From Bugula neritina (Eukaryota > Bryozoa > Gymnolaemata > Cheilostomatida > Bugulidae), in the NCBI GenBank assembly GCA_964035545.1, contig OZ037765.1, forward strand, positions 14,626,698 to 14,690,697: a stretch of 64,000 bases of DNA. The letters run 5' to 3'. This document shows, piece by piece, positions 30,402 to 41,117 of the stretch (positions within the stretch are counted from its first letter, which is position 1; each line of letters begins with the position of its first letter). The translations under genes and the position numbers were made by a program. The notes beneath the pieces were generated by a model, which had not been told where the DNA came from, searched no databases, and saw only the letters and a program-made list of their open reading frames with translations.

Positions 30402-33400
30402 CTACTGCTTAGAAACACGTCTACTCCTGACTGCATCAGCGTATGAAAAGATCGAGCAACGTGGTTGGGGTGCGTGATTAAGACTTTGTGCACCCGGCGG
30501 ATGAATTTTGTTTCTATTTCCGCCGATACAAAAGTTGATATTTCCGTGGTGTTGACAACTCCCACATTTGCTCGATTCTTTTCTCGTACGGTTTTCCCCT
30601 AGACTTTCATGTGTGCCGCTTTTAACGCAGTCACATACGAAGTCCTTCAAGTATGCGGGGGGTTGCCTCGTACGCTGTCCCCTTTCTAGGGGGGGTGACA
30701 CGCTTGCCGGTTCGTTAGTAGGGGCCTCTAATGGCGTCTCTACTTCACCGTTAGCGGTCACCTCTTCTTGTTCTCCGGATGGAGCCCCTCCCTCCGTGGG
30801 GGTTTGCACTTCCGGAACCGGCTCGGTTTCTGGAAGTGATGGAATTAGACTTGGTGGTGGCGGACACGCTTCTGTGGGTAGAAGCTGCCGCTCCTCTCTC
30901 ACCAAGTTTTCTTCCCGCGGTATGACCACTTCGTATTCAGGTCCATGCCGCCGTCGCCCGCGCGTTGTTGTCTGCCTCCTGGGCTCTAACAACGGGGGGG
31001 GGACTTCGCCCACTCCGCCGGGGCTAGCCCAATACGGTTTCAAGCGAGACTCATTCTGGATAGATACCTGTCCTGAGCGCTCAATCTTGTACGTATGATT
31101 GGGCATAGCCTCGACAACCACGTAGGGGCCTACGAACTTAGGCTTCAGCTTATCAGCCTGTCCGCGGCGCCTACGATAATTGACCATCCACACCTTATCT
31201 CCCTTTTGATAGAGGGGTGGTTCATCGGAATCTTCGTGCCGCACCTTCCACTGCTGTTGGCGCAGTATCTCGTGTACGGCCTTCATCCGCTCCACTAGTT
31301 CACTGGCATACTCGTGGACTGAGTTATCTTGCTCTGGAACGTGATAGGTGAGATGGTCGGGGACACGAGTCTCTCTCCCGAGCATCAAGAGGTTTGGGGT
31401 CTCACCAGTACTGGTGTGTGGGGTGCTACGGTATGCACGCATGACTTGCGGCAACACCGTATCCCATTCCTCTTGACCTCGTCCAAGGAGGAGACTCCGG
31501 AGTGCATCACCTAGCATCCGGTTGTTGCGCTCCACCACCCCGTTACCTTGAGGGTGGTAGGGGGTGGTCCTGCTCTGATTTACTCCCCAGAGGTGGCAAA
31601 GGTCGCTCATCAGTTGAGACTGGAATTGAGCGCCTTGATCAGAGTGTATCTGTTCGGGAAGCCCAAAATAACAGAATACATGTTGGTCTAGCGCCCTGGC
31701 CACTGTTGGGGCTGATGCATCTGGGATAGCCAGAGCATCCGCCCACCTAGTAAAGTGGTCGGTTAGTACTAGGATCCAATTATTGCCTCTGGGGGTCAGG
31801 GGCATGGGTCCGACCAGGTCTACAGCGACTACTTGCCAGGGCCTACCAGCATATAGCCTCCGCCGTCCTGCTTCACCAGGGGGGCGGCTATGCTTACTGG
31901 CCTGGCAGATCTCACACTGTTTGACTCTGAGCCGGACGTCACGCTCCATCTGCGGCCAATACCACCGGAGTCGTAATTTGGATATCACTCGCTTGACCCC
32001 TGCGTGGGCCTGCTTGTGAGTATCCCAAATCAACTCACGGCGGATGGCTGTGGGGCAGACTACCCTCTTCCTTTCCGGGTGTCTGCCGCTGGCAGCTAGA
32101 GAGATGGTTAGCAACCCATCCTGCCCGATCCGCAGCGAGTCCCAACGCTGACAGTATAGCCGGAACTCGGCGCATCCCTGTCGTATGCGTTCCTCGCTGG
32201 GTCGTCGCCCTTCCCTTTTGGCCCGGTATATGTCTGCCACGACTCCAGGCAGCTCTTCTTGGAGCTTCTTCAGCTCTCGAACATTACCGGCCAGTACAGG
32301 GTTGGCACGGAGGTTTTGTACATCCTCCGGGGACTCATCAACTCTTTGCCTGAGTTGACCTTGATCCCAGTCAAACGGTGCTCCGTGATGAGCCAGCGTC
32401 TCCAACTCGCATCGTGGGGGACCTCCATCCCTCCTCTCGATGTTGAGACACTGTTTGCAACCTCCGTCAGGTCGGCGACTCAACCCATCCGCATTGCTGT
32501 GTCTCTTGCCCGGTCGATGTTCGATCCGGTATGAGAATTCAGCTAGGATTTCGAGCCACCGGGCGACCTGACTAGAGGGCTCTGCTCTCCTGCACAACCA
32601 GATCAGCGAGGCATGATCCGTACGCAGCCGGAACTTCCTGCCATATAGGTATGGTCTGAAGTGCTTCACTGACTTGATTACTGCCAGCAGCTCCTTGCGG
32701 GTAGTGCAGTAATTTCGTTCAGCGGGAGAGAGAGACTTGCTGTAGTAGGCTACTACTACCTCTCGGCCTTCCTGCACCTGTGACAGCACAGCGCCAACAT
32801 TCTGGTCACTGGCGTCCGTGTCTAGGATGTACTCCAGAGTGGGGTATGGGTAGGCCAAGATGGGCGCCGTTAGGAGGCAGCCCTTGAGGCGGTCGAACGC
32901 TTCTTGTTCGACTGAAGTCCACTGCCACGTCACCCCCTTTGCGGTGAGCCGGTTTAGCGGCTGGGCTATGCCCGCAAAGTCTGGTATGTATTGCCTGTAA
33001 TACCCTACCAGCCCCAAGAAAGCCCGGAGTCCGGTCAAGTCTTGGGGGGTGACCCAGTCTTCTACTGCCCGTACCTTTTCGGGATCCGTTGCCACGCCGT
33101 TTCGACCGACAACGTGCCCCAGATACTTGACCTCCGGCTGCAATAGAGCGCACTTGGAAGGTTTGAGCTTAAGACCGGCACCTCGGAGTCTCTCGAAAAC
33201 CTCCTGCAAACGACTGACATGTGTCTTGAAGTCTGGAGAGATTACGATGACATCATCGAGGTAGACCAGCAGTGTCTTCCAATGGAGTCCGCTAAGGACT
33301 TGTTCCATCAGCCTCTGGAAGGTGGCTGGGGCGGAGGTTAACCCGAAGGGCAGCACCTTCCACTTCCACAAACCATCCCGTGTGATAAACGCCGCTTTCT

Positions 33401-35036
33401 CTTGGGCGTCGGGACTCAGAGGAACCTGCCAATAGCCGCTTAGCAAGTCTAACGTACTGAAGTACTTGCTGCCGGCTAGGGCGTCCAATGACTCGTCAAT
33501 ACGAGGTAGAGGGTAGGCGTCCTGTATGGTTACGCTATTGAGTTTGCGGTAGTCCACACAGAACCGCCAACTGCCGTCTTTCTTCCGGACCAGTACGACT
33601 GGCGAGCTCCACGCACTATGGGCGGGCTCTATCAGTCCCCGGTCCAGAAGATCCCGTACTTGTCGGCTAACCTCCTTCTCTTTCTCCGGCCCCAGCCTGC
33701 GTGTGGGCTGCCGGACAGGGACTGTCCCTGCAGTCAGCGGTATTTCGTGTCTGACAATTCCAGTCAGTCCCACGTCATGCTCTCCGCTGCTGAACACATC
33801 ACCGTAGTCGCGTAGTAACTTAGCCATAGCTTGGCGTTCTTTGTTACTCGCGCAGCCGCCACTGGCTGTTTCGTATAACTCCCGGAGATGTGTTGGGACT
33901 GCCCCCCGTCCCTGAATAGGGCACTGAGGGGGTGCCTCCGTCGCATCACCCAGCGACGGGCCTACGTCTCCCTCCTGAACAGAGTGAAAACGGCCCAGCA
34001 TCGACCCAGCCGGGAGCTTGATAGGCTCGGTAAAGGGGTTGACACACTGCACTAAGATCTCCCCTTGCTCAGTCAGCTGATTCAGACTGCTGGCAAGTTG
34101 GATCTTTTCGTGCCCGCCTTCAACCACCCCGAGTCCAGAGATCCGGCTACTATTCACCCTGCAGTGAATGGTAGCCCGGGAGCGGCCTGGTATGATACGG
34201 TTGCGTACCACTTGCACACCTCCCACTAAAGGGCGGCCGAACTTGTCGACGCAGGTGAGTTCCCGCCCGGACATCATCATTGCAGATCTGCTAAAATCTA
34301 TGTGACATCCGTGCCGTTTAAGGAACGGCATCCCGAGGATAGCATCCTCCTTGAGCTGACTGACGATGAACGTCTCTTGGATCGTTTGATCACGGACTCG
34401 TCCCGTCAGCTCAATTATACCATAGAAGGGAAGGCACGACCCGTCAGCGAGGGTGCCGTATTCCCCTTCATATGCTTCCATCTCGCCCCTGACCCTAGTA
34501 CTGAGGGTGTCGAAGAGCTGGCGGCTTAAGAGGTTTGTGGTACAGCCCGAATCAATGAGGAAAGTAACAGCTTTGCCTTCCAGTTTACCGGGCAAGAAAT
34601 AGCTGTTCCCATGGGGCTGCACCTGAACTCTCCCTTCAGGCCTTACTCTCGCAGGGAGTACCTCCCTCGCTTTGGGTCGCGAAGGAGGTCTCTTAGAGCG
34701 GTGGTAGGTAGGCCTCGGAGGTGCCGAGGCTAGATTCTCAGCTACCTTTGTGGGCTCCCATCCAGATTCTTGGACTTGTAGCCCTGTGAATCTGTTGTGA
34801 AGGGGCATAGAAAAGGCAGCTGCGGGGCGAAACCCCTTGCTGGTCCGTCGTGGCTGTTGCCACTGTTGGTTGCCAGTACGCGGTACCCGTCTGGGTGACC
34901 TGCGTTTCTTCTTCCCTGGAGGTTTCATCGTCGGCCCGCGGAAGGTGGGAACATCTGCGGGCCGCGGTAGTTTAACCCCTGATTTAGGAAGGGACAATAT
35001 CGGCGGAAATGTCCTTGATTTCCGCACTCCCAGCAA
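30402..35036 (-). CDS. pol: Pol polyprotein of gypsy C
   Basis: 1544 open codons in the -1 frame relative to gag; the first codon is CTG inside gag, so expression is as Gag-Pol by frameshifting. Order: basic linker; protease FLIDSGCTTNLLS (~residue 160); RT ~430-640 with YLDDVIVISPDF; RNase H (LDTDASDQNVGAVL, RTDHASLIW, ~740-840); integrase HHCC finger (HKQAHAG...CEIC, ~1020); DDE core with VDLVGPMP, HSDQGAQF and PQGNGVVERNN (~1060-1190); a GPY-type module VGPYVVVEAMPNHTYKIER (~1300); then an acidic/proline-rich tail with a Cys-rich end (DFVCDCVKSGTH). No stop or shift. The C-terminal extension ends 25 nt before the ORF3 start codon. Confidence 0.93.
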   Translation of the reverse strand: MLGVRKSRTFPPILSLPKSGVKLPRPADVPTFRGPTMKPPGKKKRRSPRRVPRTGNQQWQQPRRTSKGFRPAAAFSMPLHNRFTGLQVQESGWEPTKVAENLASAPPRPTYHRSKRPPSRPKAREVLPARVRPEGRVQVQPHGNSYFLPGKLEGKAVTFLIDSGCTTNLLSRQLFDTLSTRVRGEMEAYEGEYGTLADGSCLPFYGIIELTGRVRDQTIQETFIVSQLKEDAILGMPFLKRHGCHIDFSRSAMMMSGRELTCVDKFGRPLVGGVQVVRNRIIPGRSRATIHCRVNSSRISGLGVVEGGHEKIQLASSLNQLTEQGEILVQCVNPFTEPIKLPAGSMLGRFHSVQEGDVGPSLGDATEAPPQCPIQGRGAVPTHLRELYETASGGCASNKERQAMAKLLRDYGDVFSSGEHDVGLTGIVRHEIPLTAGTVPVRQPTRRLGPEKEKEVSRQVRDLLDRGLIEPAHSAWSSPVVLVRKKDGSWRFCVDYRKLNSVTIQDAYPLPRIDESLDALAGSKYFSTLDLLSGYWQVPLSPDAQEKAAFITRDGLWKWKVLPFGLTSAPATFQRLMEQVLSGLHWKTLLVYLDDVIVISPDFKTHVSRLQEVFERLRGAGLKLKPSKCALLQPEVKYLGHVVGRNGVATDPEKVRAVEDWVTPQDLTGLRAFLGLVGYYRQYIPDFAGIAQPLNRLTAKGVTWQWTSVEQEAFDRLKGCLLTAPILAYPYPTLEYILDTDASDQNVGAVLSQVQEGREVVVAYYSKSLSPAERNYCTTRKELLAVIKSVKHFRPYLYGRKFRLRTDHASLIWLCRRAEPSSQVARWLEILAEFSYRIEHRPGKRHSNADGLSRRPDGGCKQCLNIERRDGGPPRCELETLAHHGAPFDWDQGQLRQRVDESPEDVQNLRANPVLAGNVRELKKLQEELPGVVADIYRAKREGRRPSEERIRQGCAEFRLYCQRWDSLRIGQDGLLTISLAASGRHPERKRVVCPTAIRRELIWDTHKQAHAGVKRVISKLRLRWYWPQMERDVRLRVKQCEICQASKHSRPPGEAGRRRLYAGRPWQVVAVDLVGPMPLTPRGNNWILVLTDHFTRWADALAIPDASAPTVARALDQHVFCYFGLPEQIHSDQGAQFQSQLMSDLCHLWGVNQSRTTPYHPQGNGVVERNNRMLGDALRSLLLGRGQEEWDTVLPQVMRAYRSTPHTSTGETPNLLMLGRETRVPDHLTYHVPEQDNSVHEYASELVERMKAVHEILRQQQWKVRHEDSDEPPLYQKGDKVWMVNYRRRRGQADKLKPKFVGPYVVVEAMPNHTYKIERSGQVSIQNESRLKPYWASPGGVGEVPPPLLEPRRQTTTRGRRRHGPEYEVVIPREENLVREERQLLPTEACPPPPSLIPSLPETEPVPEVQTPTEGGAPSGEQEEVTANGEVETPLEAPTNEPASVSPPLERGQRTRQPPAYLKDFVCDCVKSGTHESLGENRTRKESSKCGSCQHHGNINFCIGGNRNKIHPPGAQSLNHAPQPRCSIFSYADAVRSRRVSKQ

Positions 35037-35878
35037 AAACTGACTGTTTCTCCCTGTGGCGGCGCCGATGGCCGCATGGGCTCAGGGGCGGTACTCACTG
35101 GGTTTTGTGGTGTCAGTGTTGCTATCAGCTTGGCTAGCATGTCTGTCAGTTGAGTGACTTTTGATGCCGTCGCCAACTGGGACACGGCAGCCGCGGCGGG
35201 GGTTTCCTCCCCTTGTCCCGCGGCCGTGTCTGCGCGGTCTATCTCCACTTGACGGGAGCTTCCGCGACTTTTATGCATTTGATTAGCTAGGAGGTAAGCT
35301 TCCCCCTCAGTCAGAGCATCTTCAACGGTGGTGACTCCCCTAGCTAGAAACTGGTGGTGGAGACCCAGATCGTCGACAGATGCTATGAAAGCGTCGAGGG
35401 TGTACCTCTCGCGGTTGACTGGGGGCAAGTCGCTGTACGCGATCTGTGCCAGCTTCATGACCGCGGCGGCATGCTCCCGCAGCGGGGTGCGGGAATCACG
35501 CCGCAACCTCTGCAATCGGGCCCTGGCATCTGTAGCAGAGAGGCCAAAGCGGGCCCGCAGAGAAGCAAAGATATTATCAATGTCTACACCCAGCCCATAG
35601 GGCTTGGCTTTGTCCATCAATGCCATTCTAAGCTTCAGCAAGGCCACCCTAGGGGGCCACTGAGCGACGTCCATTACGTCGCTAAACTCTTGGATAAATT
35701 GTTCCACCTCCTCTTCACCCGTGAAGGTGGGCGCCTTTAACCTGTAGCGGTCTTCAGCTAGTTCTCGCGGAACCCTTCGCTCTTCTACTACATGGTTAAC
35801 AGGCATTGTCTCTACAGCATTGTCTCTACGCTCACCTTCGATTGCCGGTGGTTGAGTTCCAGCATTTTCAGTCTCCAT
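34925..35878 (-). CDS. gag: Gag of gypsy C
   Basis: 317 codons, ATG at 35878, 12 nt downstream of the primer binding site. Capsid-like region ~45-215 (DRYRLKAPTFTGEEEVEQF, LGLHHQFLARGV) and one CCHC knuckle CWECGNQGHFRRYC (~290). It ends at 34925 just past the frameshift signal. Codons 14-16 (GAA GGT GAG) form AAG/GTGAGC, a good splice donor at 35835. Its phase also fits the ORF3 acceptor, giving a possible alternative Gag-ORF3 leader. Gypsy E keeps the same motif. Confidence 0.92.
   Translation of the reverse strand: METENAGTQPPAIEGERRDNAVETMPVNHVVEERRVPRELAEDRYRLKAPTFTGEEEVEQFIQEFSDVMDVAQWPPRVALLKLRMALMDKAKPYGLGVDIDNIFASLRARFGLSATDARARLQRLRRDSRTPLREHAAAVMKLAQIAYSDLPPVNRERYTLDAFIASVDDLGLHHQFLARGVTTVEDALTEGEAYLLANQMHKSRGSSRQVEIDRADTAAGQGEETPAAAAVSQLATASKVTQLTDMLAKLIATLTPQNPVSTAPEPMRPSAPPQGETVSFCWECGNQGHFRRYCPFLNQGLNYRGPQMFPPSAGRR
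34932..34976 (-). promoter_or_regulatory. -1 ribosomal frameshift signal of gypsy C gag-pol
   Basis: Minus strand: heptamer GTTAAAC (34976-34970), read in the gag frame as ..G TTA AAC; then a 5-nt spacer; then stem CGGCCCGC (34964-34957) / GCGGGCCG (34939-34932), 8 G-C pairs with a 17-nt loop. Slipping -1 at AAC enters the pol frame exactly. GTTAAAC departs from the strict X-XXY-YYZ rule at the first base but is the heptamer reported for equine arteritis virus. Gypsy B retains it. Confidence 0.72.
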
Positions 35879-35890
35879 CTTGGATGCACT

Positions 35891-35908
35891 ATCCCACCGC
35901 TGCCACCA
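35891..35908 (-). promoter_or_regulatory. Primer binding site of gypsy C (tRNA-Leu type)
   Basis: TGGTGGCAGCGGTGGGAT on the minus strand, one base after the 5' LTR, identical to that of gypsy A and complementary to the tRNA-Leu(AAG/TAG) 3' end. Confidence 0.85.
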
Positions 35909-35909
35909 C

Positions 35910-36214
35910 TGTTATAATTTCCAGATTTAGGGTTGATGTGCTATCCAGAGAGTCTATTTATTTACTATAGAACTGCACCAGGATAAGTCGAGTGAACGAG
36001 TATATTTTACACACAATTATACATTACAAAAACGACACATTATTTCCAAACAAGTTACACATCTAATCTATTTCACACTCTAGCTTCGACTGCGTTAGCA
36101 GCGGGAAACTACAATTGCTGCTAACTATCAACTACGCTAATTGGCTATCCATTGTTCCGGGTCAATTACGCGACCCTACATGTTGTGCTGCTGGTAGTTC
36201 CACGAACCACCACA
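35910..36214 (-). repeat. 5' LTR of gypsy C
   Basis: 305 bp, same sequence as 28709-29013 at a constant offset of 7201; no difference noticed by eye. Confidence 0.92.
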
Positions 36215-36218
36215 GTAT

Positions 36219-36700
36219 TACGAAATCTGTTTTGGCTTACTTTGCTATGCCAGTTTTCTGACTTGGTTTGTAAGCAACTATGTAGGCAGTTATAACTTAG
36301 GATGATTTCATCAAAGGTAGACATTACTTAGGCCTTAGAACATCAAATCAACCAGTGCTGTTACTTGGTTGTATTGTAAAGCATTATCGAGAGCATAGCG
36401 CACTAGCACAGTCACTGAGCTGCAATGGCAGTGCATGCTACACCAAACTTATCAGTTCTATTATAATATCTTATGTAAGGCACGTAAAACACTAGGCTAG
36501 TCTCTGTTAGTATGTAGAGCAGTAGCACAGTTACAGCAGTCACACCACCCTTCTCTATCCTGTCTACCTAGCACTGAGGTTGCAATAATGATAATCATTT
36601 CATGGTTTAGTTTTAAATCCATGCATACTACTAAATACATTCTCATAGTCTGGTTATTTTGTGTGCTTCAGTTTACTTTGATGTACTTATTCAAAAAATT
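36219..36700 (+). repeat. Left TIR of the ISL2EU-like element, inner part
   Basis: Continuation of the left TIR after the gypsy C insertion; inverse of ~43800-44281. Homology ends at ...GTACTTATTCAAAAAAT. Confidence 0.85.
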
Positions 36701-37618
36701 ATTTCACACGCTCATTACAAATGCATTAGCCTAGCTATAGCCATAAATTATTTGCTTGTGTACCCAATACTATTTTATTTTAAATTTGTAGAACAGCATT
36801 TTTTTACTCCGTCACATATTCATCTGCATTGAGTTTAAATGCACAGGTATTAGCAATAGATAATGTAGACATTTTGTATAAAAATGAGTATTAGCATGTA
36901 GTGCCTTGCATGTGGGTCTATATTGTTAGTTGGTATTATCACCATGGTACCATGTTGATAACCCTTTCTTGTATACGATTTACTTAGCTAAACAGTATGA
37001 TTATTCTACAAATGTAATGACATCAGCCATGGGACAATATAGTTTAGTTTCTTTTAACTGTGAAGTAATGTTTTATGCAATTTGCCACGTTTGTATAAGT
37101 GATATTAAAGTTGAACTTCTCAGTCTCAAGTCATTGCTGGATGAAACATCTGTACTTAGCTCTGAAGCTAATGCAATAACATCAACAACTTTACTAATGA
37201 GTTTCCAATACATTTTTTAGTCAGTTGGGTAAAATACAAAGGCTTTCTCCTAATAATTTGGAATGTTAGAATAAACGGTCATTAAACATTGGGCTTGAAT
37301 ATTTTTTCATATTGTGTGATGCAACATGATAGCTACAGAGAAAATGTCGATTCCATCAAAACGAAGGCATTATATTTCAACGCTGACTGCATACAATATT
37401 GGTACTAACAGAATATTATTTATGCATAAGTTAGCATTTTATAAAATGAGTATCAAGTCTGAGCTGCCATTTACTTTCACCCAAAATCCTTCTCAACAAT
37501 CATTAAGATAAGCAGATATGACAAAAGTGTAATAATATCAGACTTTTATTTATAAAGCATAGTGGTATAGCACATACGTATACAATAGCACATAAAGAAG
37601 AATATTATTATAAAAGTG
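36701..37618. other. Left subterminal non-coding region of the ISL2EU-like element
   Basis: AT-rich. The 96-codon frame at 36930-37220 has no recognisable similarity and is probably chance. No repeats or RNA genes seen. Confidence 0.5.
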
Positions 37619-38882
37619 CTACACTTCATTGGCTACCAAAGGTGGCTGCAGATTACAGAGAGCACAGCAGACTATCATTACTTTATCTAAAAGCGGTGTC
37701 AACAGTAAGCTTACACCCCCAGGACCATTTAAAATATTAAATTTCTTTACTCGTTTTATTGCTCTTTCAACGTGGATTCGAAGGTTAGCAATCAATTTAG
37801 TTTGCAGTAACTTCGCTCTAGTCATTTGAGAATGGCCTCTCTTCCCAGGTGGCATGGCCAACTTGGCTCCAGCTCCTATTAGCTCTTCTTCAATAATAAA
37901 GCCTTTATCTGCCATGACCACATCACCTGGGTTTATGAGACCCAAGAAGCCAGAATCATTAACTATGCACTTGTCTGAGGCCCTACCTCCCATTCCAGGT
38001 GAAAGAAAGCATATAGTGCCTCTGGGTGTGATTGCAATAAGGTATTTAATTGTATTTGATTTTTTATATTCACTCCACGTCAAGGCTTGTGCCAACTTCG
38101 ACTGTGGCTTGCATATAAATATTTCTGTGCAATCAATAATGCACCTAATGTTGGGATACTGACTTTGAAAATTGAGAGGAATGTTCAATTTCTCTCTAGG
38201 GGGAAAAATAATGAGATTTTTTAATTCTTTTGCTAGAATGGTTAATGTATCTTTGAAGATTTTGCTTGCTAGCATTCTAGAAATATAAAAAAGGTCAGCA
38301 AGCATTTGAAACTGCAGACCTTGACGCAGCTTCATCAAAGCCAACAAAAGCTCATCTTGTCTTGTTAACTTTTTTCTGAGAGTAAGACACCTCATCTTTG
38401 GGCATATAAATCTATATAAAAGAATAAAAAATAAATTGACAGCTGGAAATTATATCAGTGTATGTTCAACATATATTTAATTACTCAGTTTATATTCATG
38501 TAGCTTAATCTGTGTCTAATAATTATAAAAAGAGGAATAAAAACTTTTATAGCCTCAAATATTTGTGCTAACTATCATTCCTTTATAATATTTTATGTTT
38601 AAAATATTTCATAAGTTTTGCTATTTATTTTAAACACACAACAGTAACTTTAATGCCACTGTTGCCTGTTGAGCCTTGATGCATAAAATTTTCAATTTTT
38701 GAGATGGGTAAACATATTTTTAACATCTTCGATTTACAATATTTATATTTAATGATGATTTAATTCAATATATTATATTTTTCTTCATTTTATTTATTTT
38801 TAGTGCAGTTTAATGTATGAAACTATATAGTAGGGTGTGGCATTTTTTAATAAAAAAACATATATATATATGTATATATATA

Positions 38883-38977
<95 letters not shown>

Positions 38978-39690
38978 ATATATATATGTATACGCGTGCG
39001 TGTGTGTGGTGTGTGTGTTTTTAACAGTACGGTAATAAACTTTTACCTTGCTAAAGAAAAATATAGAGATCGTGTAGGTATTCCAGTGTAAAACTTGGTT
39101 CTTTCATCTGTTGTGGTAAACGTTTTGAAAACTTTAATTTTCCTAACACCTGCCTTTTGTTTAAACTTGGAAAGTCCTGAGCTTTTTCTTGTAACTTTTG
39201 GTCCAATATTTGAAAGCCTAGGACTCTTTTTTGCATTAGCTGGCAAAGTCTCATTTTGCTCAGGTACATCTAATGAAGTTTGCCTACAAGGATGGCTGTA
39301 AGATGAATTTTGTTGCTTTACATTTGTTGAATATATTTTCTGTTCTTTTCTTTTTCCAGCTGTTCTGTCAAAACCACTGTTTTCTGTGCCTCTTGAACTA
39401 TAGGTTTTGGTGCATTTGTATCCCAAGTGAAGGGTTGGGTTTGGATTTTGCTCAGTTGGCTGACCATCCTTAAAATGTAGGGAGCAAACTCTGGATTGTT
39501 GTTTTGGAGTCCATAAATTTCCTAATTCATCCTTCCGATTTATTAAAACACACCAATCGTGACGCTGTTGCTCACTTTTTCGTGGAAACGTATAAAGAGC
39601 GAAAGGATCCAATTGTCCAGGATTGCTCTTTCGAAACTTTTGAAGTTTATACTCTCCATTATGGCAGTTTTTAACTGCGCAGATTCTCAT
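37619..39690 (-). CDS. THAP-DDE transposase of the ISL2EU-like element (2 exons)
   Basis: Exon 39690-39047 begins ATG AGA ATC TGC. The ATG lies six bases after an acceptor-like GCATTTTACAG, so a 5' non-coding exon is likely. It encodes a THAP zinc finger (C-A-V-K-N-C ... CSLHF), a basic low-complexity linker and [15 protein letters not shown]. Donor CAAG/GTAAAA; intron 39046-38412 (635 nt, with a TA/TG microsatellite); acceptor TTCTTTTATATAG; exon 38411-37619. Phases join as SLAR-FICPKM. Exon 2 has an HTH segment ([18 protein letters not shown]) and the DDE domain: [26 protein letters not shown]. About 478 residues, no disabling change. Predicted to bind the TIRs through THAP and cut with the DDE domain. 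Confidence 0.85.
38861..39020. repeat. (TA)n/(TG)n microsatellite in the transposase intron
   Basis: Long TATATA run (38861-38964) followed by GTGTGT and mixed TATA/GCGTGTG tracts. The open frames over it are low-complexity artefacts. Confidence 0.92.
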
Positions 39691-39720
39691 GCCGATCTGT
39701 AAAATGCCAAGCAAAATATT

Positions 39721-41117
39721 CGGTATTGGATTAGATTCCTACCAGAACAAAACCTGATAACTAAATGTGTGTTACAAAAGATAGTGAAAGTTTTTTCCCC
39801 AACATAAATGCTTGCATGCTGTAAAGTTAAGGAATATACCACAGATATTTTGGAATATAAGTTGTCAACACAGTTTTGTGCTAAAGCCAGTAATTAATGT
39901 TGGTAACTTTGAGTAAGTAAAAGTTGAGGAAATTTGATATAGTAGCCATTGTTGACTGAAACCTTTACCTGTTTGCAAAAGGTTGTGCATTTAATAAGAA
40001 CAGCATTTGAAAAATTGCTCACAAGCATCTCAGCCCTTCACAGTAAACTGATTGAAATAAATCTATTTTTAGCCAGATCTAGTTGGAAATGCAAAAAGTG
40101 AAAGACTAACAAATTTTTATCTATTACTAAAATACATAGACTGCATATGCTCAATAAACTTCTGTGCTTTGCTACAGAACTATCCAAATGTGGACAGAAA
40201 TAACATGTTCAGCGACTGACTTTAGTTAATTATTGTTGAAATAGTTACTCACCTTTTGTGTAGCTACTATAATCCACTAAATCTCATTATGAGGAGATGA
40301 GTATGAGTACCAGCATGCCCGAGTACGGTACAAACTAATGACATAAACATAAGTTTCTAACAGAAGGTATTTGTATTATAATATAGCAAGCAAAACATAA
40401 GTGATATCCTTAGCAGATTTTACATTTACAACATGAATGTAAATGATTGTCAGACACCCACAGTATGATTCACTCATGCTGTCGCAACAACAAATTTCTC
40501 ATTAAAATTCCTAGTTCCGATTAGATAGACTACGTCAGCAAGCTCTGTGATGTGATTCATTTGCCTTCTGTTTACTGTTGGATTTAGGGTTATACCATTA
40601 TTGTTAGGGTTACTGTCCTTATTTCCCTACCTCTGCTGGCTATGTAGCTACCTTTGGGCTATGTAGTGAATGTATACCATAGTTTAATACTCATCAGCTG
40701 CAGTAGTTTTAGAGATACAGCAAAACGCAGCTCAGTTTGAAAACTCTTCACAACTTTATTAGAACTAGCTTTTTTTGCTTTCTTATAAAAACTGCCATTA
40801 TTTGTGACCTTTGCTTTATTCAATTTTATAGAGATCTGTATACATGAGCCAACAGGTTAGTTATATTTTATACATGTTTTACTCAAAATTAATAGTTATA
40901 ATGACACACCATACCATATTGCAACAAATACTGTTTCTCTAGTAAATAATTCTATTTTCTTTCTCTGTATACTGATGCCTGTTACACATTCTTAGGTAAC
41001 TTCATTTATGTACAAATATCACTTTTTATTATGATGATCAATTTAACTTATTTTGTGTTTTTACCAGCAAACATAAAAATAAACTTGTAATATCCTGGAC
41101 CAGCTACAGTTGTGAAC
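39721..41117. other. Divergent intergenic region between transposase and YqaJ genes
   Basis: About 1.4 kb of AT-rich sequence between the two oppositely transcribed genes. It should contain both promoters and leader exons, but I cannot point to a defined box. No coding frame. Confidence 0.5.

Larger units (their letters stand above)
28709..36214 (-). mobile_element. Gypsy C: intact Ty3/gypsy retrotransposon with ORF3
   Basis: Two 305-bp LTRs that appear identical, TG...CA ends, and a 4-bp duplication GTAT (28705-28708 and 36215-36218). The right TIR of the host transposon supplies the undisturbed site (~44279-44290). It encodes gag, pol in the -1 frame, and a downstream spliced zinc-finger gene. 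All three frames are open, so this is the reference copy for the family also present as B, D, E, F and the 5' half of A. Confidence 0.93.

Noticed and set aside
36930-37220. A 96-codon frame in the transposon left arm
   Set aside because: AT-rich, no domain, no splice context linking it to the transposase; probably chance.
38817-39091. Tyr/Ile-rich small proteins
   Set aside because: Pure translation of the TA/TG microsatellite inside an intron.
39043-39714. A stand-alone THAP protein gene
   Set aside because: The frame ends in a GTAAAA donor right after a motif typical of the start of the transposase core, and its phase fits the DDE exon at 38411, so it is exon 1 of the transposase.
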